This document shows positions 51,794 to 60,300 of a DNA stretch of 64,000 nt, piece after piece (the first letter of the stretch is position 1; each line of letters opens with the position of its first letter). Below the pieces are notes generated by a model. The model did not search any database, was not told where the DNA came from, and saw only the letters and a program-made list of their open reading frames with translations. Origin of the DNA: Aquimixticola soesokkakensis (GTDB taxonomy: Bacteria > Pseudomonadota > Alphaproteobacteria > Rhodobacterales > Rhodobacteraceae). Both the position numbers and the translations under genes were made by a program. The stretch spans positions 248,001 to 312,000 of the forward strand of contig NZ_FWFS01000001.1 in assembly GCF_900172375.1 (NCBI RefSeq), in the 5' to 3' direction.

Positions 51794-52089
51794 GCATGGT
51801 CCTTGCGCTGTGCGATTCGCTTTTTGGCGGCGCGGCATCTGATCTGCCGGAGTTTGTGAGCGCGTTTCGAAGGAAAACGATCACGGTGGTCGGGCGAGGG
51901 GGATTTGACAAAAATGCGACAGATGGCGGGTTGAGCCGCTGATCCCGCCTAGCTTTCTGATTTTAGGGGGTTTTCACAGAATGTTCCTCTTTCATTCTTC
52001 ATTAACCGACAATTTTAACAAAGCTGCGCCCCGTAACGCTTGCGTGATATGGTCTAAATGTCAGTGGGGGCTAACACTGGGGTGACGCA
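51794..52089. other. Intergenic region between asd and a small unknown gene
   Basis: About 300 bases without a recognised gene. The right half (51957-52030) is AT-rich for this genome (TTTTAGGGGGTTTTC, ATTCTTCATTAACCG) and probably holds the promoter of the 82-residue gene. Two TTAAC words occur 13 bases apart at 52012 and 52025 but not at CtrA spacing. A lone GGGGTGACGC near 52079 serves as its ribosome-binding region. Confidence 0.45.
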
Positions 52090-52338
52090 ATGTTCCGTAT
52101 CTCGTTCAATTTCGACGCGCTGATGAAGGAAAATGCGAAGCCTGTCAGGCTTGAGATGACGGTTGAGGGGGATGAGATCGCCCTGTCGAACCATCGTAAA
52201 AACATCTCGCGACCTGCGGGTATTCGCGATGACTGGGCCGAAGAACAGGCCAGGGTCGATGCGCAGGTGACGCGCGAAGAGATGATGCAGGTCTTTTCCG
52301 AAAAATTCGCAGGCAAGGCTGGCAGCCGCGTGGCGTAA
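52090..52338 (+). CDS. Hypothetical protein, 82 residues
   Basis: I do not recognise this gene. The product is soluble and charged (MFRISFNFDALMKENAKPVRL...), with a predicted beta N-terminus and a helical, Glu/Gln-rich C-terminal half (DDWAEEQARVDAQVTREEMMQVF). It has no signal or membrane segment. A GGGG site is 8 bases before the ATG, and codon use resembles its neighbours. It stands alone between asd and the DUF4139 gene. Confidence 0.55.
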   Translation: MFRISFNFDALMKENAKPVRLEMTVEGDEIALSNHRKNISRPAGIRDDWAEEQARVDAQVTREEMMQVFSEKFAGKAGSRVA

Positions 52339-52457
52339 ACCCGCCGGTTCGGTGTGTTGGTGGGCGCATCACGCGCTTGTTGGGTGCCACCCGCTTGCCA
52401 TTCGCCTTGGCTTGCCGCGATGATCCCGACTGTCTTGTGACAGATCGGGAGCCGCAG

Positions 52458-54137
52458 ATGACTATCCACACCACCACATCGCCACGCCGACCCTCAGCTG
52501 CCACGGCGCTGCAGCGCGGGTTGATCCTGACGACGGCCCTTTTGGCCCCTGTCGTTGTCGCGGGGATGGCCAGCGCTGACGCCTACGCCGCGCCCACGCA
52601 GGTGCAGGAGGTGACGCTCTATCCTCAGGGGGCCACCGTGCAGCGCAGCGGCTCGGTCGACGTGCAAGAGGGCGCGCATGAGCTGGTGATTTCTGATGTG
52701 CCTCTCGGCCTCGATCCGCAGAGCCTGCGGGTGACGGTCGCGGGCGCAGGATTGGACACAGTCACGTTTCGCGACACGGATCTGGCGCCCTTCTCCCTTG
52801 CCGACACACCCGAACGGGAGGCCGCAGAGGCCCGCGTAGCCGAGGCAGAGCGTCGGATCGCGGCGGTTGAACAAGAGGTCGCTTTGGCCGAAGCCAAGGC
52901 CCAATCCGCCCTCGCCAAAGTTGCATTTTACGACAAAATCAGCGCCTCCGACACGCCCGCAGGGGAGCTTGCGCAGGTGGCGGAGGTGATCGGGCGCGAA
53001 GGTCTGGCGGCGCGCAACGAGGCCATCGCGGCGCAGGCCGAGGCCGACGCCATCCGCGAAACGCTTGAGCCGCTTGACGATGATCTTGAGCAAGCGCAGG
53101 CCGCGCGCGATGCTGTTGTACAGGACACCACCGCGCGTGCGCAGATCAAACTGTCAGTGACCGCGCCTGCAGCGGGGACGCTGAGCTACCGGGTGAGCTA
53201 TGAGGTGCAGGAGGCGGGCTGGACGCCCGACTATGCGCTGCTTTTGACAACACAGGAATCGCCAAGCCTGACGCTGGATCGCGGGGCGCGGGTCTGGCAG
53301 GCCACGGGAGAAACCTGGCGCGATGTGGATGTGGTGCTGTCCACCAGCCGTCCGGGGACGCAAAACGCCCCGAGCGAGGTTTTCCCCTGGGTGCGCCGTC
53401 TGGGCGAGACCGATGAGCCGCCGATGCCCGCCCCGCGCGGCCTGAAAATGGCCAGTGGGGCCGAGATGATGATGAGCGACGCCGCGCCTGCCCCGCAGAT
53501 GGTGGCGCGTGCCGAGATGCAGGGCATCACCCAGATCTATACCCTGCCGCACCCTGTGACGGTGGGGGGCGCTGCGGGCGATCTGCGCTTTGCCCTCGAC
53601 AGGCTTGATCTTGCGCCGCAGGTGGTTGCGCGCGCTGTCCCGCTCTTTGATGCCAGCGCCTATCTGGTTGCGAAATACACAAATGACAGCGGCGAGGTGA
53701 TCCTGCCGGGCGCTGTTCGTTTGATGCGCGACGGGGCCTTGATCGGGGAAAGCTGGCTAGATTTGATCACGCCGGCGCAAGAGGTGGAAACGGGTTTTGG
53801 CGCGATCGACGGGCTGACGGTGCGCCGGACCTTGCTGGATCGCAATGCGGGGGATCGCGGCGTGATCCGTCGCGACACCGAGGAGGTCGAAGCGTGGCGA
53901 CTGGAGGTTGAAAACAACACCGACCGGCTTTGGGATGTCGAGCTGCGCGACCGCGTGCCGGTCAGCGAACAGGACGATCTCCAGATCAGCTGGTCTGCTG
54001 ACCCAGCGCCCCAGGAAAGCGACATCGACGATCTGCGCGGCGTCCTGGGCTGGGCCTTCGACCTTCCGGCGGGGGCCTCCAATACCGTCACTTTGGAGAC
54101 CACGCTGCGCTGGCCCGAAGGCAAGGTTTTGCGCTGA
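52458..54137 (+). CDS. Exported DUF4139 protein (mucoidy inhibitor MuiA-like)
   Basis: The 559-residue protein has a long signal peptide (basic and Thr/Ser-rich start, hydrophobic core ending near AYAAP), an N-terminal DUF4140 domain (VTLYPQGATVQRSGSVDV..LVISDVPLGLDPQSLRV, about 50-110), a coiled coil (about 130-235) and a C-terminal DUF4139 domain (SYRVSYEVQEAGWTPDYAL to the end). This is the MuiA-like architecture, named from an Azotobacter mucoidy phenotype. The mechanism is not known. The start at 52458 follows GGGAG. Confidence 0.82.
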   Translation: MTIHTTTSPRRPSAATALQRGLILTTALLAPVVVAGMASADAYAAPTQVQEVTLYPQGATVQRSGSVDVQEGAHELVISDVPLGLDPQSLRVTVAGAGLDTVTFRDTDLAPFSLADTPEREAAEARVAEAERRIAAVEQEVALAEAKAQSALAKVAFYDKISASDTPAGELAQVAEVIGREGLAARNEAIAAQAEADAIRETLEPLDDDLEQAQAARDAVVQDTTARAQIKLSVTAPAAGTLSYRVSYEVQEAGWTPDYALLLTTQESPSLTLDRGARVWQATGETWRDVDVVLSTSRPGTQNAPSEVFPWVRRLGETDEPPMPAPRGLKMASGAEMMMSDAAPAPQMVARAEMQGITQIYTLPHPVTVGGAAGDLRFALDRLDLAPQVVARAVPLFDASAYLVAKYTNDSGEVILPGAVRLMRDGALIGESWLDLITPAQEVETGFGAIDGLTVRRTLLDRNAGDRGVIRRDTEEVEAWRLEVENNTDRLWDVELRDRVPVSEQDDLQISWSADPAPQESDIDDLRGVLGWAFDLPAGASNTVTLETTLRWPEGKVLR

Positions 54138-54356
54138 GCGATTCGCGCGGTCTGTCGCATTTTACAGGTGCGCCACAGGGTTGCCACAGTCCCGACGATG
54201 TCCTGCCAGATGTCTGATGCGCGCGCGCATCTGGCGCGCATCCGGCGGGTTTTCGGGGAATTTTAACGATCAAACGACGCGGCGTTTTTTAAAATAACAC
54301 TTTGTTTTTAAACGCGTTTCTTTTGATTTTGGCGGTTTGATCGAATTGTTGTGAAT

Positions 54357-54382
54357 GTCCCTCTGCACAAAAGCGCAGGGAC
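54357..54382 (+). promoter_or_regulatory. Leader hairpin before two small genes
   Basis: GTCCCT (54357-54362) pairs with AGGGAC (54377-54382). It follows a strongly AT-rich stretch (54260-54345) and lies 50 bases before the small gene at 54432. No U tract follows, so it is not a simple terminator. It may sit in the 5' leader. Confidence 0.4.
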
Positions 54383-54431
54383 ATGGTTGCCTTGGGGAAG
54401 GGCGTGGGGCGCGCACCGAAAGGACCAAAAG

Positions 54432-54629
54432 ATGTTTTCGATCCATCGCAACACTGATGTCGACCAACCGCTTGTTTTGGACTGGGGCTTGCCGATGACA
54501 CTGGCGCGGCGCGTTCCGGCCAATCTGGATTTGCCGCGCGGTGCCTGTGCCGACAACGTGGTCCCGTTGCACTTGCGGCCCTTTGATCCCGACTTTCGTC
54601 CCGACATGGGCGCACGGCTGGTCGGCTGA
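54432..54629 (+). CDS. Hypothetical protein, 65 residues
   Basis: I do not recognise this gene. It is proposed because the ATG at 54432 has AAAGGACC at good distance and the frame is open for 65 codons with normal codon use. The peptide (MFSIHRNTDVDQPLVLDW..., ending PDMGARLVG) has no signal or membrane segment. A longer frame begins at 54351 within the hairpin. Another small gene follows after 54 bases with its own strong ribosome-binding site, so the two may be co-transcribed. Confidence 0.45.
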   Translation: MFSIHRNTDVDQPLVLDWGLPMTLARRVPANLDLPRGACADNVVPLHLRPFDPDFRPDMGARLVG

Positions 54630-54683
54630 CCTGCCCGCCTCAAAGAGCGCCACAAAAATCAGAAAAAAATGAGGAGAGTTGCC

Positions 54684-54983
54684 ATGACCTGTTTCAAAAC
54701 CAAAGCCCGCTGCGGTCGTCGCGCAGCCTTGGCCACGAAGGCTGCTTTCGATGTCATGTTGTTTCCGGCATCGACACCCGTGCGCTTTGTGTCGCGCGCC
54801 GATGACATTGCGGCGCGCCGCACAATGGAGGCCGCAATGAAACCGGTGTTTGTGCGTCATCAGGCCGAAGAGGCCGTGGCGCAGGTGGATGTGGCGCAGG
54901 AGGGTACCCAAAACGACAGCCCGATTTCCTTTGCCGCCATTCTGGCCGCGAGCAGATCAAAGGACGCCAGTCGCGCAGCGTGA
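54684..54983 (+). CDS. Hypothetical protein, 99 residues
   Basis: I do not recognise this gene. The ATG at 54684 follows GAGGAGAG. The product begins MTCFKTKARCGRRAAL (basic, two cysteines), then a neutral region and an acidic stretch (HQAEEAVAQVDVAQEG), with no signal peptide or transmembrane helix. Together with the 65-residue gene upstream it forms a pair of small unknown genes between DUF4139 and carbonic anhydrase. It is convergent with the carbonic anhydrase gene. Confidence 0.5.
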   Translation: MTCFKTKARCGRRAALATKAAFDVMLFPASTPVRFVSRADDIAARRTMEAAMKPVFVRHQAEEAVAQVDVAQEGTQNDSPISFAAILAASRSKDASRAA

Positions 54984-55035
54984 GGCGGCTGTGGCGCGGC
55001 GGTCGGCCCACCCCGCGCCACAGGCGTTTGAGAGT

Positions 55036-55683
55036 TTAGATAACGCTGAAGCGGTCATGCTCGGCGTTATATTCGAACAGCGATCCTTCGCCGATGTCGT
55101 GCCACAGCCCGTGCAGCGACAGCGCGCCGCTTTCGACGGCGTCTTTCACAAAGGGGAAGGTCATGAGGTTGTCGAGCGAGGTCAGCACGGCCTGATGTTC
55201 CAGTGCCAGCACCTGCTCGGCTTCGGGCAGGGATTGCACCTTTTCATAACCGCCGCGCAGCAGATCCATCCAGCGCCCCACGAAGGAGCTGTCCTGTTCC
55301 AGCTCGGGCGCTTTGCCAGAACACATATCGTGACAGCCTTTGACGCCGCCGCAGCTTGAGTGGCCCAGCACCACGATATGCGCCACCTTCAGCGCGGTCA
55401 CCGCATATTCGATGGTTGCCGAGGTGCCGTGTTGCAAGCCGTCGGGCGAATGGGGCGGCACGAGGTTGGCAATATTGCGGTGGATAAAGAATTCGCCCTG
55501 ATCCGCACCGAAAATCGAGGTGACATGGACGCGGCTGTCACAGCAGGAAATGATCATCGCCCGGGGGCGCTGACCTTCGGTGGCAAGGCGTTTGTACCAT
55601 GCGCGATTTTCCGAATAGGCAGTCGCACGCCACCCCTGGTAGCGTTGAACGAGGTAGCTGGGCAAAGGCTTGGCAACATGCAT
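55036..55683 (-). CDS. Beta-class carbonic anhydrase
   Basis: The 215-residue enzyme interconverts CO2 and bicarbonate. Zinc ligands are in SCCDSR (Cys47, Asp49, Arg51 dyad) and GHSSCGG (His108, Cys111), the beta-class signature. No signal peptide, so cytoplasmic; it probably supplies bicarbonate to carboxylases. It is divergent from the next gene on the plus strand. Confidence 0.94.
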   Translation of the reverse strand: MHVAKPLPSYLVQRYQGWRATAYSENRAWYKRLATEGQRPRAMIISCCDSRVHVTSIFGADQGEFFIHRNIANLVPPHSPDGLQHGTSATIEYAVTALKVAHIVVLGHSSCGGVKGCHDMCSGKAPELEQDSSFVGRWMDLLRGGYEKVQSLPEAEQVLALEHQAVLTSLDNLMTFPFVKDAVESGALSLHGLWHDIGEGSLFEYNAEHDRFSVI

Positions 55684-55838
55684 TGGGCGCTCTTTCGGTT
55701 ACTGAATTTCTACCAATCTAGTGCCGATTTGTGCGGAATTCGAGGGACAAACTTCTGCGCGTTAAACCTTTTCTTGAGGACAATCCGGCATCTTTGGAAC
55801 AACTGCGCGTGGGGGCGTGCTTGACTTGGGGTGAAAAG

Positions 55839-56216
55839 ATGGTGGTGACGAACTTGAAACCGGAGGCCGGTGTTCGTGTGGATCGGGAACGGCTTGAACA
55901 ACTGTATGTGCAGTTGGGGCATAGCAGCGCGGAAGGCGTGATTGCCCGCGCAATGGAAGAGTTGGCGGTGCGTCTGGCGCGGGTCGAAGCCTGCTATCGC
56001 AAGGGCGAGATTGACAAAATGGCGCGCGCCGCCCGCTCGATGGTCGCAATTTCCGAACAGATCGGGCTTGAGACCTTTGCGCAAGTGTCGAGCAATGTTG
56101 CCGACCTGTCTACGCGCGGCGATGATACCGCGCTGGCGGCCTGCGTGGCGCGGCTGATGCGGATCGGCGAGGGGTCTTTGATCGCGGTCTGGGATTTGCA
56201 GGACATGTCTGTCTGA
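55839..56216 (+). CDS. Conserved hypothetical helical protein
   Basis: The 125-residue protein is almost all helical (RLEQLYVQLGHSSAEGVIARAMEELAVRLARVEACYRKGEIDKMARAARSM...). Proteins of this kind are common in Rhodobacterales. The size and helical content recall Hpt phosphotransfer proteins, but no HxxKG phospho-histidine motif is visible, so I do not call it that. The ATG at 55839 follows GGGGTG; the frame upstream to 55731 is open but is not family-like. It is divergent from carbonic anhydrase. Confidence 0.55.
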   Translation: MVVTNLKPEAGVRVDRERLEQLYVQLGHSSAEGVIARAMEELAVRLARVEACYRKGEIDKMARAARSMVAISEQIGLETFAQVSSNVADLSTRGDDTALAACVARLMRIGEGSLIAVWDLQDMSV

Positions 56217-56412
56217 GGGACCTGTTCGCCTCTCTGGCCGGTGCGCGATCGGGGCGCATTTGCGGGAAGTTTGCAAAGCGGAAGAGAGTGCTGAGGGGCC
56301 TCTTTTCCGCTTTTTCGTTGCTCTCGACGGCGGTGCATCGGCGCATATGGGGCAGGGGCTTGTTGCTGCGCACGGGCGCGCTAGGGTGTGGCGCAAGAAC
56401 AGGAGATTTCCC

Positions 56413-57828
56413 ATGCCATCTGATACGCCCGAAACCCCGTCGTTGCGCTTTGCGCCGGCCAGCGCACCGTCAGTGCCGCTGGCGTTTGTTGCCGCCGAGT
56501 CCCTGGAGCAGTGGCTGGCGACTTTGCCTGCCGCGCAGAGCCGCTTCGCCCGCGCCCAAGGTTTTACGGCGGGGATTGGCGCAACGGTGGTCTTTGCCGA
56601 TGACGAGGGTGCCATGACGGGGGTTGCCGTGGGACGTGGCACCGCGCAGGCGCGCGCGCGCGGGCGCTTTGCCCTGGCTGCCGCGCGCGCGGCCTTGCCC
56701 GCGGGGGTCTATCACCTCGACAGCGATCTCGCCGGCTCCGAGCTGGAGGCCGAAGTGCTTGGCTGGCTTTTTGCGGGCTACCGCTTTGACCGCTATCACG
56801 CAAATGCGGCACCCAAGGCAGCGCTTTGTGCGCCCGAAGGCGTCGATGCCGCGCGGATCGAGGCGATTGTCGCGGGGGAGTGCCTGACGCGCGATCTCAT
56901 CAATACGCCAGCAAACGACATGGGCCCCCAAGAGCTGGAAGAGGCCGCGGTCCATCTGGCGAACCACTTCGGAGCCTCGCATCTGGTGGTCAAGGGCGAT
57001 GACCTTCTGGCGCAGAATTTCCCGATGATCCACGCCGTGGGGCGCGCGGCTGTGCCAGCGCGCGCGCCGCGCCTGATCGAGTTGAACTGGGGCGACACCG
57101 GCCCGCTTTTGACGCTGGTTGGCAAAGGCGTGTGTTTTGATACCGGCGGGTTGAACATCAAACCCGGCGCATCGATGGGGCTGATGAAAAAGGACATGGG
57201 CGGCGCGGCGACCGTTTTGGGGCTGGCGCAGATGATCATGGCCCTGAAGATGGACATCCGCCTGCGGGTGCTGATTCCGGCCGTGGAAAATGCCATCGCA
57301 GGCGATGCATTTCGCCCCGGTGACATTTTGCAATCGCGCAAGGGGTTGACGGTCGAAGTCAACAACACCGACGCAGAAGGCCGTTTGGTTCTGGCCGATG
57401 CTCTGGCGCTCGCGGATGCGGGCGAAAGCGATCTGGTCGTGTCTTTTGCAACGCTCACCGGCGCGGCGCGGGTCGCGGTCGGTCCGGATCTTGCCCCGTT
57501 TTTTGCCAGTACATCCGCGCTTGTCGCACCTTTGATGCAGGCCGGCGAAACGGTTGCGGACCCGCTGTGGAACCTGCCCTTCTGGGCCCCCTATGAGACG
57601 ATGATCGAACCGGGCATTGCCGATCTCGACAACGCCCCTGCGGGCGGCATGGCGGGGGCGATCACGGCGGCGCTTTTCCTCAAACGCTTTGTCACCGACA
57701 CCCCCAAATATGTGCATTTTGACATTTACGGCTGGTGTCCCGCGGCCAAACCGGCGCGCCCCAAAGGGGGCGTCGGCCAAGGGGCACGCGCCCTTCTGGA
57801 TGCGCTACCGGAGCTGTTGGCGCGATGA
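56413..57828 (+). CDS. Leucyl aminopeptidase family protein (M17)
   Basis: The 471-residue M17 metallopeptidase shows DLINTPANDMGP (about 160-171), GKGVCFDTGGLNIKP (metal Lys and Asp) and NNTDAEGRLVLADAL (the metal/catalytic NTDAEGR). It removes N-terminal residues from peptides in the cytoplasm. The N-terminal domain is shorter than E. coli PepA. The start at 56413 has AGGAG. It is coupled by ATGA overlap to an NlpC/P60 gene, a frequent pair in Rhodobacterales. Confidence 0.93.
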   Translation: MPSDTPETPSLRFAPASAPSVPLAFVAAESLEQWLATLPAAQSRFARAQGFTAGIGATVVFADDEGAMTGVAVGRGTAQARARGRFALAAARAALPAGVYHLDSDLAGSELEAEVLGWLFAGYRFDRYHANAAPKAALCAPEGVDAARIEAIVAGECLTRDLINTPANDMGPQELEEAAVHLANHFGASHLVVKGDDLLAQNFPMIHAVGRAAVPARAPRLIELNWGDTGPLLTLVGKGVCFDTGGLNIKPGASMGLMKKDMGGAATVLGLAQMIMALKMDIRLRVLIPAVENAIAGDAFRPGDILQSRKGLTVEVNNTDAEGRLVLADALALADAGESDLVVSFATLTGAARVAVGPDLAPFFASTSALVAPLMQAGETVADPLWNLPFWAPYETMIEPGIADLDNAPAGGMAGAITAALFLKRFVTDTPKYVHFDIYGWCPAAKPARPKGGVGQGARALLDALPELLAR

Positions 57829-58634
57829 CGGATCGTCGCAGCACGCCCGCAAATGCCCGCGTCGCCCTGACAGGGTTTGCCAGCGCCGATCAGCGTGAAG
57901 TCACCCCCGAGCGTGTCAGCATTTCACGCCCGGTTGCCGATCTGCGCAGGGACAGCGGACAGCGGGACCGCCAGTTGTTGATGGGGGAGGCCTTTGATGT
58001 TCTGGAACGCCATGCTGGGCGCGCCTTTGGAATTTCGGCGCGCGATGCCTATGTCGGCTACATCGAGGAGGGCGATCTGGGCCTGCCGGTGGTGCCGACC
58101 CATACCATCGGCGTGCGCGCGTCGCATCTGTACCCCGAACCTGACCTGAAATCCGAGGCGTTGCTGTCGGTGTCGTTTGGCACGCGGCTGGTCATCGTGG
58201 ATGAACGTCATAAATTCATGGAAACCGACACCGGGCTGTTTGTGCCGAAATCGCATTTGCGGCTGGTGGCCAAGCCGTTTTCCGACCCTGTCACGATTGC
58301 CCAGCTGTTTTTCGGCACGCCCTACCTGTGGGGCGGTAATTCCGCTTTTGGGATTGATTGCTCGGGACTGGTGCAGGCGGGGCTTCTGGCCTGTGGAGAA
58401 GGCTGTCCCGGGGATAGCGATTTGCAAGAATCGCTGGGGGGCGCGGCCACTGGCGCGATGGAGCGTGGGGATCTGATGTTCTGGAAGGGGCATGTCGCCT
58501 GGGTGGTGGATGCGGGGACGATCCTGCATGCCAACGCCCATCACATGGCCGTCGCCTACGAGCCGATGGACAAAGCCATCGCGCGGATCGAGGCGCAGGG
58601 GGGAGGGCCGGTCACGGCGCGGCGTCGCCTTTAG
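57825..58634 (+). CDS. NlpC/P60 family cysteine peptidase with SH3-like domains
   Basis: The 269-residue protein has two SH3-like regions (about 50-160) and a C-terminal NlpC/P60 domain with the catalytic Cys in FGIDCSGLVQ (about 180-189) and His in GHVAWVVD, third polar residue in HANAHHMAV. Such enzymes cleave gamma-D-Glu-DAP or related peptidoglycan peptides. No signal peptide is visible, so it may act on recycled muropeptides in the cytoplasm together with the coupled aminopeptidase. Start overlaps the upstream stop as ATGA. Confidence 0.9.
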   Translation: MTDRRSTPANARVALTGFASADQREVTPERVSISRPVADLRRDSGQRDRQLLMGEAFDVLERHAGRAFGISARDAYVGYIEEGDLGLPVVPTHTIGVRASHLYPEPDLKSEALLSVSFGTRLVIVDERHKFMETDTGLFVPKSHLRLVAKPFSDPVTIAQLFFGTPYLWGGNSAFGIDCSGLVQAGLLACGEGCPGDSDLQESLGGAATGAMERGDLMFWKGHVAWVVDAGTILHANAHHMAVAYEPMDKAIARIEAQGGGPVTARRRL

Positions 58635-58643
58635 GGCGGCGCT

Positions 58644-58994
58644 TTAGTCGATCGGGCGGATCATCTTGCGGTCAAACACCCGCAAAACGGTCGCAAGATC
58701 CTGACCACGTTTCAAAATTTGCCCATCCATGCCAACCACGCAATACATCCCCTGTTTGTTGCGCAGGCGGGGACGTTTTTCGATCGTATACATCGGATGC
58801 TCGGCGGTGCGGCGAAACACGGAAAACACGGCGACTTCCTTGAGAAAGGACATGCCGTAATCGCGCCATTCGCCTGCCGCGACCATGCGCCCGTACAGCC
58901 CCATGATCAGGCCGAGTTCGATGCGGTTGAAGGCCACTTTGTCCATCGCGGTGGAGGCGCCTGAGGCGGGGGGGAAAGGTGTTGGCACTGTCAT
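58644..58994 (-). CDS. DUF2794 family protein
   Basis: The 116-residue protein ends with VAVFSVFRRTAEHPMYTIEKRPRLRNKQGMYCVVGMDGQILKRGQDLATVLRVFD, the conserved core of DUF2794, an alphaproteobacterial family of unknown function. The ATG at 58994 begins the family-like part; the open frame further upstream to 59297 passes antisense through the structured RNA candidate. It is convergent with the NlpC/P60 gene. Confidence 0.85.
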   Translation of the reverse strand: MTVPTPFPPASGASTAMDKVAFNRIELGLIMGLYGRMVAAGEWRDYGMSFLKEVAVFSVFRRTAEHPMYTIEKRPRLRNKQGMYCVVGMDGQILKRGQDLATVLRVFDRKMIRPID

Positions 58995-59108
58995 CCTATA
59001 GAAGGTGGCGCGCAGTCGGCCCAAAATCAAGCGCCGCGCGGGCGGGCAGGGCTGGGACTGCGAAATTTGCCTTATTTCTGCCGCGAAAAGACCTATGCGG
59101 TTTCGCAA

Positions 59109-59264
59109 TTCGAGCGCGGTTTTGCCGCCTTCGCCCTGCATAAGGGGTAACAGAGCGAAAATGCTTCCCCCGATGGTGTGATTTAACAGCCCCCACCCAG
59201 TTCGCATCATCGGGGACTTCGCTCGAACCAAAGGGTCCTGTTGCGCAAGCAGCGGGGCCTTTTT
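59109..59264 (+). ncRNA. Candidate structured RNA with terminator
   Basis: TTCGAGCG (59109-59116) pairs perfectly with CGCTCGAA (59220-59227). Inside are hairpins GCGG/CCGC (59116-59128), CCCT/AGGG (59134-59146) and CCCCGATG/CATCGGGG (59168-59175/59208-59215). The same 3' strand can instead pair TTCGCT (59218-59223) with AGCGAA (59154-59159), a mutually exclusive switch. A 15-bp GNRA-capped terminator follows. A weak TTGCCT...CCTATG promoter lies at 59067-59097. The family is not recognised. It could be a small RNA or a riboswitch-like element. Confidence 0.5.
59230..59264 (+). terminator. Terminator of the structured RNA candidate
   Basis: A contiguous 15-bp stem (59230-59244 with 59249-59263, including four G-U pairs) is capped by a GCAA tetraloop and runs into TTTTT. 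On the minus strand the loop is not GNRA and the T run is short, so the plus strand is favoured. Confidence 0.75.
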
Positions 59265-59413
59265 GCTGTGCAGTTTGTGCGCCTTCGGGGAGAGCATGCC
59301 GAAAACCGGCGCTGTTCACGGATTCGTTGGATGTTGTGAGGCGCGCTGTCGGGTTAGGCTTGGGGTGGCCGTGGTAAAGGCGGTTGAATGGCACACCCCT
59401 GCGGGAGATTTTG

Positions 59414-59854
59414 ATGACACGACTGAATATTTTGATGCGCGCTGTGACGATGGCGGCGGTGCTTGGTGCCGGTTCTGGCGGTGTCGCCCTGGCCCAGGAC
59501 GATGCGGTGGCAACCCGTCAGGCTGGGATGAAAGCCATCGGCGGCTCGGTGCGGACTTTGGGGAATATGGCCAAAGGCACGGTTGCCTTTGACGCCGCCG
59601 CCGCACAGGCCGCGCTTGACAAGATCGCGCAAGAAGCGGCGCTGATTCCCGTGCATTTCGAGGCCGAAGTCATCGAGGGCGATACCGAGGCAAAGCCCGC
59701 GATCTGGACCGATTGGGACAGTTTCGTCGCCGATGCGAAGGCGCTTGAAGACGCAGCGGGCACGGCCACTGTCGCCAGCGCCGATGATCTTGCGCCCGCG
59801 ATGGCCACAATCGGCGCGACCTGCAAAACCTGCCACTCCGAATTTCGCAGCTAG
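59414..59854 (+). CDS. Cytochrome c556-like class II cytochrome c
   Basis: The 146-residue protein has a signal peptide (MTRLNILMRAVTMAAVLGAGSGGVALAQ), a four-helix-bundle body and the C-terminal haem motif CKTCH (137-141) four to five residues from the end, as in cytochrome c556/c'. It carries electrons in the periplasm. The ATG at 59414 follows GGGAG. It starts 150 bases after the terminator of the structured RNA candidate. Confidence 0.88.
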   Translation: MTRLNILMRAVTMAAVLGAGSGGVALAQDDAVATRQAGMKAIGGSVRTLGNMAKGTVAFDAAAAQAALDKIAQEAALIPVHFEAEVIEGDTEAKPAIWTDWDSFVADAKALEDAAGTATVASADDLAPAMATIGATCKTCHSEFRS

Positions 59855-59863
59855 GCGCTGCGC

Positions 59864-60187
59864 TTAGCCGCACCAGACGCGGGCGATCAGGCCCGCGTCA
59901 TCCAACTCGACGTTGGTGCGGCTTTCGATGAAATCCATCGTCATCGGCTGGCCGCGCTTGAGAACGCGCAGCGGGCCCGCCAGTGTCAGGGTTTCAAGCA
60001 CCATCGGCTTCTCGCCAATCTTTGCCTGCACCGCGTCAAGGGCGCAGGCGGTGTTGACACCCTCCGGTGTCGGAGCCGCGACATCGCCCCCACGGCCCAT
60101 GGCCTGCACCGCGCATAGGCTGAGCAGAACGGCACATGCGGCCAGTGGCACGGCGACGATAAGACGTTTGGAGACAGGGTCGGTCAT
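59864..60187 (-). CDS. I78 family peptidase inhibitor-like protein
   Basis: The 107-residue exported protein has a signal or anchor (MTDPVSKRLIVAVPLAACAVLL) and an I78-like domain: CALDAVQAKIGEK, LRVLKRGQPMTMDFIESRTNVELDDAGLIARVWCG, with the two conserved cysteines near the ends of the domain. Members resemble the Aspergillus elastase inhibitor. It converges on the cytochrome gene. Inhibitory activity is inferred. Confidence 0.72.
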   Translation of the reverse strand: MTDPVSKRLIVAVPLAACAVLLSLCAVQAMGRGGDVAAPTPEGVNTACALDAVQAKIGEKPMVLETLTLAGPLRVLKRGQPMTMDFIESRTNVELDDAGLIARVWCG

Positions 60188-60300
60188 AGCGGTGTCCTCG
60201 GAGTGGCTTGGGGTGACGTGCGGGGGTGGCGCCTGCAAATGAGATTGAACCTCGACGGGATTTCTTTAGTCTACGGCTCTCACATTGAGGGAGGCCGACT

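Noticed and set aside
52012-52029. TTAAC...TTAAC pair upstream of the 82-residue gene, possible CtrA site
   Set aside because: CtrA sites have TTAA-N7-TTAA (11-base period); here the period is 13.
59107-59230. Structured region as a tRNA, tmRNA or SRP RNA
   Set aside because: No T-loop GGTTCGA core with acceptor CCA, no tag-coding frame and no SRP GGTCCGGAAGGAAGCAGC segment.
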